From assembly GCF_007993815.1 (NCBI RefSeq), contig NZ_VJWE01000012.1, positions 124,001 through 188,000 on the forward strand: 64,000 bases of DNA. The letters run 5' to 3'. Every line of letters starts with the position of its first letter. Within the stretch, counting starts at the first letter, position 1. Source of the DNA: Acidovorax delafieldii. GTDB taxonomy: Bacteria > Pseudomonadota > Gammaproteobacteria > Burkholderiales > Burkholderiaceae_C. The notes beneath the pieces are model-generated. The model worked only from the letters and a program-made list of their open reading frames with translations, was not told where the DNA came from and did not search any database. This document shows, piece by piece, positions 1 to 11,002 of the stretch. A program made the position numbers and the translations under genes.

Positions 1-771
1 CACGCGTTCGCCGTACAGGCTGAAGCTCTTGCTGAAAGATGTGGACACAAAGAAGTTCAGGCCGGCAGCCACAAACTTGCCGATCACGGCGCCGTCTTCG
101 GCGATGCCGTGGCCAAAGCCCTGGTAGGCCATGTCCAGGAAGGGCGTCAGGCCCTTGGCCTTGACGACGGCGATGACCTGGTCCCACTGCGCGGCGGTGA
201 TGTCGTAGCCGGTGGGGTTGTGGCAGCAGGCGTGCAGCACGACGATAGTGCCGGGGGCGGCTGCATTCAGGCTGGCCAGGAAACCTTCGAAGTTCACGCC
301 GCGCTTTTCAGCGTCGTAGTAGGCGTAGGTGTCCACTTCAAAACCGGCGTTGGTGAACAGCGCGCGGTGGTTTTCCCAGCTGGGGTCGGAGATCAGCACC
401 TTGGCGTTGGGGCTGACCTTCTTCAGGAAGTCGGCACCGATCTTGAGGCCGCCGGTGCCGCCGATGGCCTGCACGGTGGCTACGCGGCCAGACTTCACGG
501 GTTCGCTCTCAGCGCCGAACACCAGGCTCTTGACGGCGTTGTCGTACGCCACGATGCCGTCGATGGGCAGGTAGCCACGGGCCGTGGGGGTGGACATCAT
601 GGTCTTTTCTGCGGCCTGCACACATTGCAGCAGGGGCAGCTTGCCGTTGTCGTCGAAATAAACGCCGACGCCCAGGTTGACCTTGTTGGGGTTGGTGTCG
701 GCGTTGAATTGCTCGTTGAGGCCCAGGATGGGGTCGCGGGGGGCCATTTCGACGGCGGTGAACAGAGACAT
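1..771 (-). CDS. Aromatic amino acid / aspartate aminotransferase, N-terminal part (runs off the left edge)
   Basis: Class I PLP-dependent aminotransferase that moves amino groups between aromatic amino acids or aspartate and 2-oxoglutarate in the cytosol. The minus-strand reading starts at the ATG at 771-769 and stays open to base 1 (257 codons), so the C-terminus is outside the window. It opens MSLFTAVEMAPRDPILGLNE, typical of the AspC/TyrB subgroup. Further in are a GGTGGLKIGADF segment, the SDPSWENH motif, HACCHNPTGYD and the PLP-lysine region FVSTSFSKSFSLYGERV near the edge. uvrB is divergent 105 bases away. The family is secure; whether aspartate or tyrosine is preferred cannot be told from this part. 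Confidence 0.93.
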   Translation of the reverse strand, partial: MSLFTAVEMAPRDPILGLNEQFNADTNPNKVNLGVGVYFDDNGKLPLLQCVQAAEKTMMSTPTARGYLPIDGIVAYDNAVKSLVFGAESEPVKSGRVATVQAIGGTGGLKIGADFLKKVSPNAKVLISDPSWENHRALFTNAGFEVDTYAYYDAEKRGVNFEGFLASLNAAAPGTIVVLHACCHNPTGYDITAAQWDQVIAVVKAKGLTPFLDMAYQGFGHGIAEDGAVIGKFVAAGLNFFVSTSFSKSFSLYGERV

Positions 772-876
772 GAAAATCCTTGAAAGGTTGTCAGTAGCGA
801 AGAATCCGGGCGTGGTGTACTGTGCCGGGTTCGGCCGATTTTAACGGCCCGCCTTCACCACCCGTTGACCGCCCCC

Positions 877-2967
877 ATGCCGGATATCACAGAAGTCATA
901 ACTGAAAAGCAAGACGGCGAATTCGTCCGCTTCCCCGACTCCCCGTTTGAACTGTTCCAGCCGTATCCACCGGCAGGCGACCAGCCCGAGGCCATCAATA
1001 AGCTGGTGGAGGGACTGAATGATGGGGAAACCTTCCAGACGCTGCTGGGTGTGACGGGATCGGGTAAGACCTTCACCATGGCCAACGTGATCGCGCGCAT
1101 GGGACGCCCGGCCATCATCTTTGCGCCCAACAAGACACTGGCCGCGCAGCTGTACAGCGAGTTCCGCGAGTTCTTTCCCAAGAACGCCGTGGAATATTTC
1201 GTCAGCTACTACGACTACTACCAACCCGAGGCCTACGTGCCGCAGCGCGACCTGTTCATCGAGAAGGACAGCGCGATCAACGAGCACATCGAGCAGATGC
1301 GGCTGTCTTGCACCAAGAGCCTGATGGAGCGGCGCGATGTGGTGATCGTGGCCACCGTGTCGGCCATCTACGGCATTGGCGAGCCCGAGAGCTATCACCG
1401 CATGGTGATGACGCTGCGGGTGGGAGACAAGCTGGGGCAGCGGGACGTGATCGCCCAGTTGATCCGCATGCAGTACCAGCGCAACGAGGCGGACTTTTCG
1501 CGGGGCAAGTTCCGTGTGCGGGGCGACACCATCGATGTGTTCCCGGCCGAACACTCCGAGCTGGCGATTCGCATTGAGCTGTTTGACGACGAGATTGAGA
1601 GCCTGCAGCTGTTCGACCCGCTCACGGGCCGCGTCAAGCAGAAGATCCCGCGTTTTACCGTGTACCCCAGCAGCCACTACGTGACGCCGCGCGACAAGGT
1701 GCTGGCGGCGGTCGAGACCATCAAGCTGGAACTGGCCGAACGCCTGCAGCAGCTGGTGGCTGACGGCAAGCTGGTCGAAGCGCAGCGGCTGGAGCAGCGC
1801 ACGCGATTTGATCTGGAAATGCTGAGCGAAGTGGGCCACTGCAAAGGCATCGAGAACTACACGCGCCACCTGTCGGGCGCGGCGCCAGGCGATCCGCCCA
1901 GCACGCTGACCGACTACATGCCCAAGGACGCGATCATGTTTCTGGACGAAAGCCACCAGATGATCGGCCAGCTCAACGCGATGTACAGCGGCGACCGCTC
2001 GCGCAAGACCACGCTGGTCGAATATGGTTTTCGCCTGCCTTCGGCCCTGGACAACCGACCGCTCAAGTTCGAGGAGTTTGAGCAACGCATGCGGCAGGTG
2101 ATCTTTGTATCGGCCACGCCTGCCGACTACGAAAAGACCCATGCAGGCCAGGTGGTGGATCAGGTAGTGCGCCCCACGGGCTTGGTGGACCCGGTGGTGG
2201 AGGTACGCCCCGCCACCCATCAGGTGGATGATGTGCTACAAGAAATACGCATTCGTGTAGAAAAGCATGAGCGCGTACTCATTACCACGCTGACCAAGCG
2301 CATGGCCGAGCAGTTGACCGACTATCTCACCGACAACGGTGTCAAGGTGCGCTACCTGCACAGCGATGTGGACACCGTGGAGCGGGTGGAGATCATCCGC
2401 GACCTGCGCCTGGGGGCTTTTGACGTGCTGGTGGGCATCAACCTGCTGCGCGAGGGGCTGGACATTCCTGAGGTGTCGCTCGTGGCGATCCTCGATGCGG
2501 ACAAGGAAGGCTTCTTGCGCGCCGAGCGCAGCCTGATACAGACCATTGGCCGTGCAGCGCGCAACTTGAACGGCCATGCCATCCTTTACGCCGACCGCAT
2601 CACCGACTCCATGAAAAAAGCCATGGGTGAGACGGAACGCCGGCGCATCAAGCAGATCGCATACAACGAGGCTAACGGGATCACGCCGCGCAGCATTGTC
2701 AAGCGGGTAAGAGACCTGATTGACGGCGTGTACAGCGAAAAAGCCGGCAAGGACGCCGAACGTTTGGAGCAGGAAGCGTTGCAGCGGGCGCAGGTGGAGG
2801 ACATGTCCGAGAAAGACGTGGCACGCGAGATCAAGCGCCTGGAAAAGCTCATGCTGGAACATGCTCGCAATCTGGAGTTCGAGCAGGCGGCCCGGGTGCG
2901 CGACCAGCTCACGCGTCTCAAGGACCAGGCCTTTGGTGCGCACGGCAGGGATTCCGTGGCCTTGTAA
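877..2967 (+). CDS. uvrB: UvrABC excinuclease subunit B
   Basis: DNA damage recognition helicase of nucleotide excision repair; UvrA loads it and it hands the lesion to UvrC. The 696-residue product has the usual family length. Walker A GVTGSGKT is at about residues 58-65, the beta-hairpin [17 protein letters not shown] near 111-130 and [10 protein letters not shown] in the helicase C half. [17 protein letters not shown] is motif VI, and the C-terminal UVR helix pair that binds UvrC ([18 protein letters not shown]) is present. ATG 877 is chosen; an in-frame TTG at 865 would add four residues, and neither has a clear ribosome binding site. No terminator is visible before the isc promoter region. 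Confidence 0.97.
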   Translation: MPDITEVITEKQDGEFVRFPDSPFELFQPYPPAGDQPEAINKLVEGLNDGETFQTLLGVTGSGKTFTMANVIARMGRPAIIFAPNKTLAAQLYSEFREFFPKNAVEYFVSYYDYYQPEAYVPQRDLFIEKDSAINEHIEQMRLSCTKSLMERRDVVIVATVSAIYGIGEPESYHRMVMTLRVGDKLGQRDVIAQLIRMQYQRNEADFSRGKFRVRGDTIDVFPAEHSELAIRIELFDDEIESLQLFDPLTGRVKQKIPRFTVYPSSHYVTPRDKVLAAVETIKLELAERLQQLVADGKLVEAQRLEQRTRFDLEMLSEVGHCKGIENYTRHLSGAAPGDPPSTLTDYMPKDAIMFLDESHQMIGQLNAMYSGDRSRKTTLVEYGFRLPSALDNRPLKFEEFEQRMRQVIFVSATPADYEKTHAGQVVDQVVRPTGLVDPVVEVRPATHQVDDVLQEIRIRVEKHERVLITTLTKRMAEQLTDYLTDNGVKVRYLHSDVDTVERVEIIRDLRLGAFDVLVGINLLREGLDIPEVSLVAILDADKEGFLRAERSLIQTIGRAARNLNGHAILYADRITDSMKKAMGETERRRIKQIAYNEANGITPRSIVKRVRDLIDGVYSEKAGKDAERLEQEALQRAQVEDMSEKDVAREIKRLEKLMLEHARNLEFEQAARVRDQLTRLKDQAFGAHGRDSVAL

Positions 2968-3033
2968 AAGGGATTGCGATTGGGAATGCGATGAGAAAAT
3001 ACTATTGAGTCGATTAATAACTATTTGGTTTTT

Positions 3034-3069
3034 TAACCCGACAGAATCAATAGGGATTTGTGCTATACT
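3034..3069 (+). promoter_or_regulatory. Candidate isc operon promoter with a degenerate type 1 IscR site
   Basis: TATACT at 3064-3069 is preceded by TG and one base, giving an extended -10 (TGCTATACT). Just upstream, 3034-3058 can be aligned to the E. coli type 1 IscR consensus: left arm TAACCCGACA, centre GAATC (fits RWWWY exactly), right arm AATAGGGATT. The right arm is weak. The overlap with the -35 region would suit autorepression by [2Fe-2S]-IscR. A leader of roughly 140 bases then runs to the iscR ATG at 3219, which has AAGGAG upstream. The -10 is well supported; the operator is a proposal from pattern matching. Confidence 0.5.
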
Positions 3070-3218
3070 CGCACAAAACACTCAACAAAACAGCCCAACG
3101 ATGAAGGGCTCCGCAGCAGGTGACTGGGCGGAGTAAGGGGCGGAGACGGTGCCTCGCTGGCAAACAGTCAGCGCAGGCGGTTTCTTCAACGAACAAGCCT
3201 TAGCACAAGGAGCTTGCG

Positions 3219-3755
3219 ATGCGTCTCACAACCAAAGGCCGTTTTGCGGTCACCGCCATGATTGACCTGGCCCTGCGCCAGAACAACGGCCCCGTCACGC
3301 TGGCTGCCATCAGCCAGCGTCAGCAGATTTCGCTGTCGTACCTGGAGCAACTCTTTGGCAAGCTGCGCCGCCATGAACTGGTGGAATCCACCCGTGGCCC
3401 CGGCGGCGGTTATACGCTGGCCCGCAAGGCAGGCGACATCACGGTGGCCGACATCATCGTTTCGGTCGATGAACCCATCGACGCCACGCAGTGTGGTGGC
3501 AAGGAAAACTGCCTGGGTGAAGCCGGCCGTTGCATGACGCACGAGCTGTGGGCCTCGCTGAACCAGCGCATGGTCGAATTTCTGGATTCCGTCACTCTGC
3601 AAAAGCTGGTGGACGAGCAGCTCGCCAAGGGCGTGCAGATCGAGGACAAGCCCGTGGTGCGCCGCGCCATCTCCACCACCCCGGTGGTCAAGCCCATTCG
3701 CGTGAATGCCCCGAACTCGGTGTTTGCGCTGGGTAACGTCTTCGCCAAATCCTGA
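3219..3755 (+). CDS. iscR: Fe-S cluster regulator IscR (Rrf2 family)
   Basis: Transcription factor that senses cellular [2Fe-2S] supply and represses the isc operon when loaded. The 178-residue product starts MRLTTKGRFAVTAMIDLAL, the Rrf2 winged helix, and continues through LSYLEQLFGKLR and GPGGGYTLAR. Cluster ligands are C92, C98, C105 and H108. In E. coli IscR the third cysteine and histidine are at 104 and 107, so this protein has one extra residue between the second and third cysteines. A C-terminal tail after about residue 140 is rich in V/P and probably flexible. First gene of the isc operon, 115 bases before iscS. Confidence 0.96.
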   Translation: MRLTTKGRFAVTAMIDLALRQNNGPVTLAAISQRQQISLSYLEQLFGKLRRHELVESTRGPGGGYTLARKAGDITVADIIVSVDEPIDATQCGGKENCLGEAGRCMTHELWASLNQRMVEFLDSVTLQKLVDEQLAKGVQIEDKPVVRRAISTTPVVKPIRVNAPNSVFALGNVFAKS

Positions 3756-3870
3756 TGCTTGGTGCGCCGTGCTGACCCTGGGGTCGGCGCTGCCCTGACC
3801 GTTTCGTCATCGTTTTCTTGTTTGTTCTGCCTCTTCTGTTTGCCAGCCAGAACCTTTTACTGAGCCAGCC

Positions 3871-5091
3871 ATGGACATGACCCCGCACTTTCCCATCTAT
3901 CTCGACTATGGCGCCACGACCCCGGTAGACCCCCGCGTGGTGGACGCTATGATTCCCTGGTTGCGTGAGCACTTTGGCAACCCGGCGTCGCGCAGCCACG
4001 CATGGGGCTGGGAGGCCGAAGAGGCGGTGGAAAAAGCGCGTGTGCAAGTGGCCGACCTGATTGGTGCCGACCCCCGCGAAATCGTCTGGACCAGTGGTGC
4101 GACCGAGTCCATCAACCTGGCCTTGAAGGGCGCTGCGCATTTCTACAAAGGCAAGGGCAAACACCTCATCACGCTCAAGACCGAGCACAAGGCCGTGCTG
4201 GACACCATGCGCGAGCTGGAGCGCCAAGGCTTTGAAGCCACCTATCTGGACGTGCAGGAAGACGGCTTGGTCAACATGGATGCCCTGAAGGCTGCCATCC
4301 GTCCAGACACCGTGCTGATCAGCGTCCTCTTCGTGAACAACGAAATCGGTGTGATCCAGGACATCCCCGCCATTGGCGCCCTGTGCCGTGAGAAGGGCAT
4401 CCTGCTGCATGTGGACGCCGCCCAGGCGACGGGCCGTGTCGAGATCGACATGAACGTGCTGCCCATCGACCTGATGAGCATGACCGCCCACAAGACCTAC
4501 GGCCCCAAAGGCATCGGTGCGCTGTACGTGCGCCGCAAGCCCCGCGTGCGCCTGGAAGCACAGATGCACGGTGGTGGCCATGAGCGCGGCATGCGTTCGG
4601 GCACCTTGCCCACGCACCAGATCGTGGGCATGGGCGAGGCCTTCCGCATTGCCAAGGAAGAAATGACAGAGAGCAATGCCAAGGCGAAGGCCTTGCAGCA
4701 GCGGTTGCTCGACGGCCTCAAGGACATCGAACAGGTCTATATCAACGGCAGCCTGGAGCGCCGTGTGCCGCAGAACCTGAACATGAGCTTCAACTTCGTC
4801 GAAGGCGAATCGCTCATCATGGGAATCAAGGGCCTGGCGGTGTCGTCGGGCTCGGCCTGCACTTCTGCCAGCCTGGAACCGAGCTATGTGCTGCGCGCTT
4901 TGGGCCGCAGTGACGAGCTGGCCCACAGCAGTCTGCGCATGACCATCGGCCGTTTCACGACCGAAGAAGAGATCGACTACGCCATCTCCACCATTCGCGA
5001 GAACGTGGCCCGCCTGCGCGAACTGAGCCCGCTGTGGGAGATGTACAAGGACGGCATCGACATCAGCACCATCCAGTGGGCTGCTCACTGA
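3871..5091 (+). CDS. iscS: Cysteine desulfurase IscS
   Basis: PLP enzyme that strips sulfur from cysteine and passes it as persulfide to IscU and other acceptors. The 406-residue length matches the IscS group. The PLP lysine lies in [11 protein letters not shown] at K208, and the catalytic cysteine in [17 protein letters not shown] at C330; these match K206 and C328 of E. coli IscS with a two-residue offset. The N-terminus reads [17 protein letters not shown] and the substrate-binding segment HVDAAQATG is present. It is followed 39 bases later by iscU, its scaffold partner. Confidence 0.98.
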   Translation: MDMTPHFPIYLDYGATTPVDPRVVDAMIPWLREHFGNPASRSHAWGWEAEEAVEKARVQVADLIGADPREIVWTSGATESINLALKGAAHFYKGKGKHLITLKTEHKAVLDTMRELERQGFEATYLDVQEDGLVNMDALKAAIRPDTVLISVLFVNNEIGVIQDIPAIGALCREKGILLHVDAAQATGRVEIDMNVLPIDLMSMTAHKTYGPKGIGALYVRRKPRVRLEAQMHGGGHERGMRSGTLPTHQIVGMGEAFRIAKEEMTESNAKAKALQQRLLDGLKDIEQVYINGSLERRVPQNLNMSFNFVEGESLIMGIKGLAVSSGSACTSASLEPSYVLRALGRSDELAHSSLRMTIGRFTTEEEIDYAISTIRENVARLRELSPLWEMYKDGIDISTIQWAAH

Positions 5092-5130
5092 TTCCGCGCA
5101 AATTCTGGACGTATTGAAGAGGTACACATC

Positions 5131-5532
5131 ATGGCTTATTCAGACAAAGTGGTTGACCATTACGAGAACCCCCGCAACGTGGGTTCGTTCGACAAGGGTG
5201 ACGATTCGGTGGGCACCGGTATGGTGGGCGCGCCTGCCTGCGGCGACGTGATGAAGCTGCAGATCAAGGTGAACCCTGAAACCGGCGTGATCGAAGACGC
5301 CCGCTTCAAGACCTACGGCTGCGGCTCGGCCATTGCTTCGTCGTCGCTGGTGACCGAGTGGGTCAAGGGCAAGACGCTGGACGAAGCCGCGGCGCTCAAG
5401 AACAGCGAGATCGCTGAAGAGTTGGCCTTGCCGCCCGTCAAGATCCACTGTTCCATCCTGGCCGAAGATGCGATCAAGGCTGCCGTGCTGGACTACAAGA
5501 CCAAGCACGCCGCCACGGCCTCTGCCGCCTGA
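5131..5532 (+). CDS. iscU: Fe-S cluster scaffold IscU
   Basis: Scaffold on which IscS-derived sulfur and iron are assembled into [2Fe-2S] clusters before transfer by HscA/HscB. The product has 133 residues. The cluster cysteines are C37 (GAPACGD), C64 (TYGCGSA) and C107 ([10 protein letters not shown]), and the HscA recognition sequence LPPVK is intact at 100-104. AGAGG lies about 8 bases upstream of the ATG. It sits between iscS and iscA in one transcription unit. Extremely conserved family, so the call is firm. Confidence 0.98.
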   Translation: MAYSDKVVDHYENPRNVGSFDKGDDSVGTGMVGAPACGDVMKLQIKVNPETGVIEDARFKTYGCGSAIASSSLVTEWVKGKTLDEAAALKNSEIAEELALPPVKIHCSILAEDAIKAAVLDYKTKHAATASAA

Positions 5533-5557
5533 TTGTTTGACAGATAGATCGAGAGAC

Positions 5558-5881
5558 ATGGCCATTACGCTGACAGAAGCTGCAGCCCGGCACGTCAACC
5601 GCTACCTTGCCCGCCGTGGCAAGGGGCTGGGCGTGCGTCTGGGGGTCAAGACGACCGGCTGCTCGGGGCTTGCCTACAAGCTGGAGTATGTGGACGCGAG
5701 CGAGCCCGAGGACATCGTGTTCGAGAACCACGGTGTCAAGGTGCTGATCGACCCCAAGAGCCTGGCCTACATCGATGGCACCGAGCTGGACTTTGTCCGT
5801 GAGGGGCTGAACGAAGGCTTCAAGTTCAACAACCCCAACGAGCGTGATCGCTGCGGTTGCGGGGAGAGCTTCCGCGTCTGA
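5558..5881 (+). CDS. iscA: A-type Fe-S carrier IscA
   Basis: A-type carrier that moves iron or Fe-S clusters from the scaffold to apo-proteins. The 107-residue product begins [17 protein letters not shown]; an open frame extends upstream but the family begins here. The three conserved cysteines are C35 (TTGCSGLAY), C99 and C101 (DRCGCGESF). It starts 25 bases after iscU and is followed by a strong intrinsic terminator at 5905-5938 rather than directly by hscB. Confidence 0.97.
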   Translation: MAITLTEAAARHVNRYLARRGKGLGVRLGVKTTGCSGLAYKLEYVDASEPEDIVFENHGVKVLIDPKSLAYIDGTELDFVREGLNEGFKFNNPNERDRCGCGESFRV

Positions 5882-5904
5882 ACGTCTTCAGCTGATGTAA
5901 CGCC

Positions 5905-5938
5905 AAACCGCCAACGCGCTCTGTGCTGGCGGTTTTTT
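5905..5938 (+). terminator. Intrinsic terminator between iscA and hscB
   Basis: A 6-bp GC-rich stem CCGCCA (5908-5913) pairs with TGGCGG (5927-5932) around a 13-base loop. Flanking A and T bases extend the stem, and a run of six T follows. It lies 24 bases after the iscA stop and 29 bases before the hscB start, inside what is normally one isc operon. It should lower expression of hscB-hscA-fdx relative to iscRSUA unless read through. Confidence 0.8.
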
Positions 5939-5966
5939 CTTGGATTTTCTTCACGCCCCCTTGCGC

Positions 5967-6485
5967 ATGAATCTGCAATCTGACGACTTCGAACTGTTTG
6001 GCCTGGCTTGCCGCTTTGCACAAGAACGCAGCGCCATCGACGCGCGCTGGAAGGAACTGCAGCGCGAAGCCCACCCCGACAAGTTTGCTGCGCAAGGCGC
6101 TGCGGCGCAGCGCGTAGCGATGCAGTGGTCCGTGCGCATCAACGAAGCTTACCAACGCCTGAAGGACCCCATGCGCCGGGCGGCCTATCTGTGCGAACTG
6201 CACGGAGCGCCTATCCGTGCCGAAGACAACACCGCCATGCCCGCTGCATTTTTGATGCAGCAGATGGAATGGCGCGAGGCACTGGAAGATGCCCGCGCAG
6301 ACAGCGAGCTGGACGCACTGGACGATGAGGTGGAACAAGCCCGGCGTGCCGCTCTGTCGCAGTGCGAGCAACTCATCGACCAGCAGCAGGACTATGCGGG
6401 CGCGGCCCGCCAGGTCAGAGCCCTCATGTTCATTGCGCGATTTGCGGACGACGTAGAACGTCGCCGAGAGCAACTGGGACAATAG
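5967..6485 (+). CDS. hscB: Fe-S assembly co-chaperone HscB
   Basis: J-domain co-chaperone that delivers IscU to HscA and stimulates its ATPase. The 172-residue product starts MNLQSDDFELFGL. The J-domain signature HPDKF is at 36-40, followed by INEAYQRLKDPMRRAAYL, and the C-terminal three-helix IscU-binding domain has FLMQQMEWREALE. An in-frame TTG at 5940 would place the start inside the terminator hairpin, so ATG 5967 is preferred. No strong ribosome binding site is visible before it. The following hscA starts 80 bases later. Confidence 0.95.
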   Translation: MNLQSDDFELFGLACRFAQERSAIDARWKELQREAHPDKFAAQGAAAQRVAMQWSVRINEAYQRLKDPMRRAAYLCELHGAPIRAEDNTAMPAAFLMQQMEWREALEDARADSELDALDDEVEQARRAALSQCEQLIDQQQDYAGAARQVRALMFIARFADDVERRREQLGQ

Positions 6486-6565
6486 AGCGGTTTTGCTTTC
6501 CCCCTGGGGCCCCTGTCGCTTGCTGAGGTGATGGCGTCCCCCACCACGTTGAGACCCGAAATTTC

Positions 6566-8437
<1,872 letters not shown>

Positions 8438-8479
8438 TACGAGCCAGCGCATCCCTCTGAACAAGAAAAAGACCACCCC

Positions 8480-8818
8480 ATGCCTGTCATCAAGATCCTT
8501 CCCCATCCCGAATACTGCCCCGCTGGCACTGAGATTACGGCGCCCGCAGGCACCTCGATCTGCGAAGCGCTGCTGGACAACCACATCAACATCGAGCACG
8601 CCTGCGACATGAGCTGTGCCTGCACCACCTGCCACGTCATCGTGCGCCAGGGGCTGAATTCGCTGAATGCGGCAGAAGAAGAGGAAGAAGACCTGCTGGA
8701 CCGCGCCTGGGGCCTGGAGCCGCAGTCACGCCTGTCGTGCCAGGCCATCCTGGCGCAGACCGATCTGGTCGTCGAAATTCCGAAGTACACGATCAACCAC
8801 GCCAAGGAAAACCACTGA
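8480..8818 (+). CDS. fdx: ISC-type [2Fe-2S] ferredoxin
   Basis: Adrenodoxin-like ferredoxin that supplies electrons for Fe-S cluster assembly. The 112-residue product carries the ligand pattern C42, C48, C51 and C87 (ACDMSCACTTCHVIV and RLSCQAIL). The acidic patch AEEEEEDLLD that docks partners is present. The C-terminal sequence VVEIPKYTINHAKENH is typical of the isc operon ferredoxin. It ends the isc cluster; no iscX follows. Its TGA overlaps the ATG of the next gene (TGATG). Confidence 0.96.
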   Translation: MPVIKILPHPEYCPAGTEITAPAGTSICEALLDNHINIEHACDMSCACTTCHVIVRQGLNSLNAAEEEEEDLLDRAWGLEPQSRLSCQAILAQTDLVVEIPKYTINHAKENH

Positions 8819-9531
8819 TGTCCCGGCAAATTGTTCTGGACACGGAGACCACCGGCCTTTCGGCCGAGGGGGGCGACCGCATCATTGAACTGGGTTGTGT
8901 GGAGCTGCTCAACCGCAAGCTGACCGGCAACAACCTGCACCTTTACTTCAACCCGGGCCGCGACAGCCACGAGGACGCGCTGAAGGTGCACGGCATCAGC
9001 AACGAGTTTCTGAAGGACAAGCCCAAGTTTGCGGATGTGGTGGATGACATCCTGCAGTACCTGCAGGGCGCCGAGATCATCATCCATAACGCAGCGTTTG
9101 ACGTGGGCTTCCTCAACAAGGAGCTGGAGCTGGTGGGGCGCCCGGCGTTTGGCACCTATGTGCAGAGCGTGACCGACACGCTGGCCATGGCCAAGGAGAT
9201 GTACCCGGGAAAGCGCAATTCGCTGGACGCCCTGTGCGACCGCCTGGGCGTGGACAACTCGGGCCGTACGCTGCACGGCGCCTTGCTTGATGCCGAGTTG
9301 CTGGCCGATGTGTACATCAACCTCACGCGCGGGCAGGATGCCTTGCTGATCGCCGATGATGGCCATGACAGTGCTGACGGTGTGAAGGTGGCTTCCATCG
9401 ATTTGCGTGGCCTTGCGCTGCCCGTGCTGCGGGCGAGCGAGCAGGAGCAGGCGGCGCATGCCGAGGTGCTCACGCAGATCGACAAGGCCAGCGGTGGCAA
9501 AACAATTTGGAGGACTCTCCAATCGGCCTGA
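8818..9531 (+). CDS. dnaQ: DNA polymerase III epsilon subunit / DnaQ-type 3'-5' exonuclease
   Basis: Proofreading exonuclease of the DEDDh family. The 237-residue product starts MSRQIVLDTETTGL with the first acidic pair D8 and E10. HNAAFDVGFLNKEL is Exo II, and LHGALLDAELLADVYI is Exo III with its histidine, and KRNSLDALCDRLGVD precedes it. The C-terminus matches the expected polymerase-core linker. The start overlaps the fdx stop, so it is translationally coupled to the isc operon; the link to Fe-S assembly is probably only positional. The tRNA promoter follows at once. Confidence 0.93.
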   Translation: MSRQIVLDTETTGLSAEGGDRIIELGCVELLNRKLTGNNLHLYFNPGRDSHEDALKVHGISNEFLKDKPKFADVVDDILQYLQGAEIIIHNAAFDVGFLNKELELVGRPAFGTYVQSVTDTLAMAKEMYPGKRNSLDALCDRLGVDNSGRTLHGALLDAELLADVYINLTRGQDALLIADDGHDSADGVKVASIDLRGLALPVLRASEQEQAAHAEVLTQIDKASGGKTIWRTLQSA

Positions 9532-9538
9532 AAAGCTG

Positions 9539-9547
9539 TGCCATAAT
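9539..9547 (+). promoter_or_regulatory. Candidate tRNA-Val promoter (extended -10)
   Basis: TGC followed by CATAAT (9542-9547) forms an extended -10 about 22 bases before the first tRNA. No good -35 is visible at the usual distance, which is tolerated with an extended -10. It lies just after the dnaQ stop at 9531. Confidence 0.45.
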
Positions 9548-9568
9548 AGAGGGCTGTCGCAGCGACAA

Positions 9569-9643
9569 GGGTGATTAGCTCAGCGGTAGAGCACTGCCTT
9601 CACACGGCAGGGGTCACATGTTCGATCCATGTATCACCCACCA
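9569..9643 (+). tRNA. tRNA-Val (CAC), first copy
   Basis: A 75-base cloverleaf with CCA encoded. The acceptor stem GGGTGAT (9569-9575) pairs perfectly with ATCACCC (9633-9639), followed by A and CCA. The anticodon stem CTGCC/GGCAG encloses the loop TTCACAC, so the anticodon is CAC, reading the valine codon GUG. The T loop is TTCGATC. Identical to the copy at 9695-9769. Confidence 0.97.
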
Positions 9644-9694
9644 TGTTGCTGCCAGACTTTTCGCAGCGGTATCTTTCTCCAAGGTGCTTGCGAC

Positions 9695-9769
9695 GGGTGA
9701 TTAGCTCAGCGGTAGAGCACTGCCTTCACACGGCAGGGGTCACATGTTCGATCCATGTATCACCCACCA
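9695..9769 (+). tRNA. tRNA-Val (CAC), second copy
   Basis: Sequence identical to the tRNA at 9569-9643, including the encoded CCA. The two are separated by 51 unrelated bases, so they are likely cotranscribed and end at the hairpin at 9775-9816. GUG is a very common valine codon in this GC-rich genome, which fits a duplicated gene. Confidence 0.97.
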
Positions 9770-9774
9770 ATTTG

Positions 9775-9816
9775 AAAATCCCTGCAGGTTCTTGACCTGC
9801 AGGGATTTTTTCTTTT
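9775..9816 (+). terminator. Strong intrinsic terminator after the tRNA-Val pair
   Basis: A perfect 15-bp stem: AAAATCCCTGCAGGT (9775-9789) pairs with ACCTGCAGGGATTTT (9795-9809) around a 5-base loop. A T-rich tail to 9816 follows. The stem contains two PstI-like CTGCAG words because it is self-complementary. Confidence 0.93.
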
Positions 9817-9925
9817 CCGGTCCGAGAGGCCCTGCAGCCCGCAAAACCGTCGTAGGGATCGGTGATGGAGCTTTGCGGGGGGCTGGCGCGCTACATTTGT
9901 CCCTCGTACCTGCAACGCAGCATCC

Positions 9926-10963
9926 ATGATCACCTTCCACAATCCCTTGCACCAGGGGCATGCGCCCGTCCACGAATTCTTCCGGGGCGAACGTGTGCCG
10001 TGTTTTGAAAAGCCCGCACGGGTGGACTATGTGGAGGAAGCCCTGCGCGCACGCGGCCACACCATGGCGGCTCCTGATGTGGACTGCAGTGCCGTGCTGG
10101 AACAGTTGCATGCGCCGCGCTACCTGGCCTTTCTGCAGACCGCGTGGCAACAATGGCTGGCGCTGGACCCCGGCAACGCTGCAGTACAACCCTTTCCATC
10201 GGTGTGGCCAGTGCGCACGCTGCGCAGCGATGTGGAGCCCGACAACTTCGTAGCGCGCCTCGGTCTGTATTCGATGGACAACGGCACCCCCATGGCGGCA
10301 GGCACCTGGGCCGCAGCCAAGGCCGGGGCAGATGCGGCAGCCAGCGCAGCGGCTCGCGTAGCGCAAGGCACGCGTGCCGCGTTTTGCTGCACACGGCCGC
10401 CAGGACACCATGCGGGCCCGGACTTCATGGGCGGCTATTGCTTTTTGAACAACGCCGCCGTGGCCGCACAGACCCTACGAAACCAGGGCGCCCAGCGTGT
10501 GGCGGTGCTGGACGTGGACTACCACCATGGCAACGGCACGCAGAGCATCTTTTACGACCGCAGTGATGTGCTGTTCATCAGCATCCACGGCGACCCGCGC
10601 ACGGAGTACCCCTTTTACCTGGGCCACGCCGATGAGACGGGCGAGGGGGTTGGCGGCGGTTTCAACCTCAATCTGCCTTTGCCCGCCGGCACCAGCGCGG
10701 CGACCTGGTTCGAAGCGTTGGAGAAGGCTTGCGCCCGCATCGCGGAGCACCGCGCCGATGGGCTGGTGATATCGCTGGGGCTGGATGCCTTCGAGGGCGA
10801 TCCCATCTCGCGGTTTGCACTGGCTTCGTCAGATTTCACGCGCCTGGGCGAGCGGCTGGCGCGGCTCGGTCTGCCCACGGTGTTCGTGCTGGAGGGCGGT
10901 TATGCGGCGGCCGAGCTGGGTACCAATGCCGTCAACGTGCTCGATGGTTTTGAACAGGCCTGA
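9926..10963 (+). CDS. Histone deacetylase superfamily enzyme, acetylpolyamine amidohydrolase-like
   Basis: Zinc-dependent deacetylase of the class II/AphA type, likely removing acetyl groups from acetylated polyamines or similar small amides in the cytosol. The 345-residue product has the catalytic His pair in TRPPGHHAGPDF (about 160), zinc ligands in LDVDYHHGNGTQSIF (about 195) and LGLDAFEGDP (about 285). The glycine-rich LEGGYAAAELG segment near the end carries the usual lid. The sequence FYLGHADETGEG is typical of the acetylpolyamine branch rather than AcuC. An oxidase gene follows 39 bases later. The exact substrate is inferred from the subfamily. Confidence 0.87.
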   Translation: MITFHNPLHQGHAPVHEFFRGERVPCFEKPARVDYVEEALRARGHTMAAPDVDCSAVLEQLHAPRYLAFLQTAWQQWLALDPGNAAVQPFPSVWPVRTLRSDVEPDNFVARLGLYSMDNGTPMAAGTWAAAKAGADAAASAAARVAQGTRAAFCCTRPPGHHAGPDFMGGYCFLNNAAVAAQTLRNQGAQRVAVLDVDYHHGNGTQSIFYDRSDVLFISIHGDPRTEYPFYLGHADETGEGVGGGFNLNLPLPAGTSAATWFEALEKACARIAEHRADGLVISLGLDAFEGDPISRFALASSDFTRLGERLARLGLPTVFVLEGGYAAAELGTNAVNVLDGFEQA

Positions 10964-11002
10964 CCCAGCACCCGGCAGGGGATGATGCATGGAGACACAC
11001 GG

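Noticed and set aside
2226..2290. A possible further copy of the dispersed element in uvrB (TGCTACAAGAAATACGC)
   Set aside because: Only the first six bases fit; the ACTAGCGCTA core is missing and UvrB has no extra residues here.
5940..5966. TTG start for hscB at 5940
   Set aside because: It would lie in the terminator T-run and add nine unconserved residues; ATG 5967 fits the family.
9571..9795. A 74-codon frame across both tRNA-Val genes
   Set aside because: Its repeat peptide is just the translation of the two identical tRNAs.
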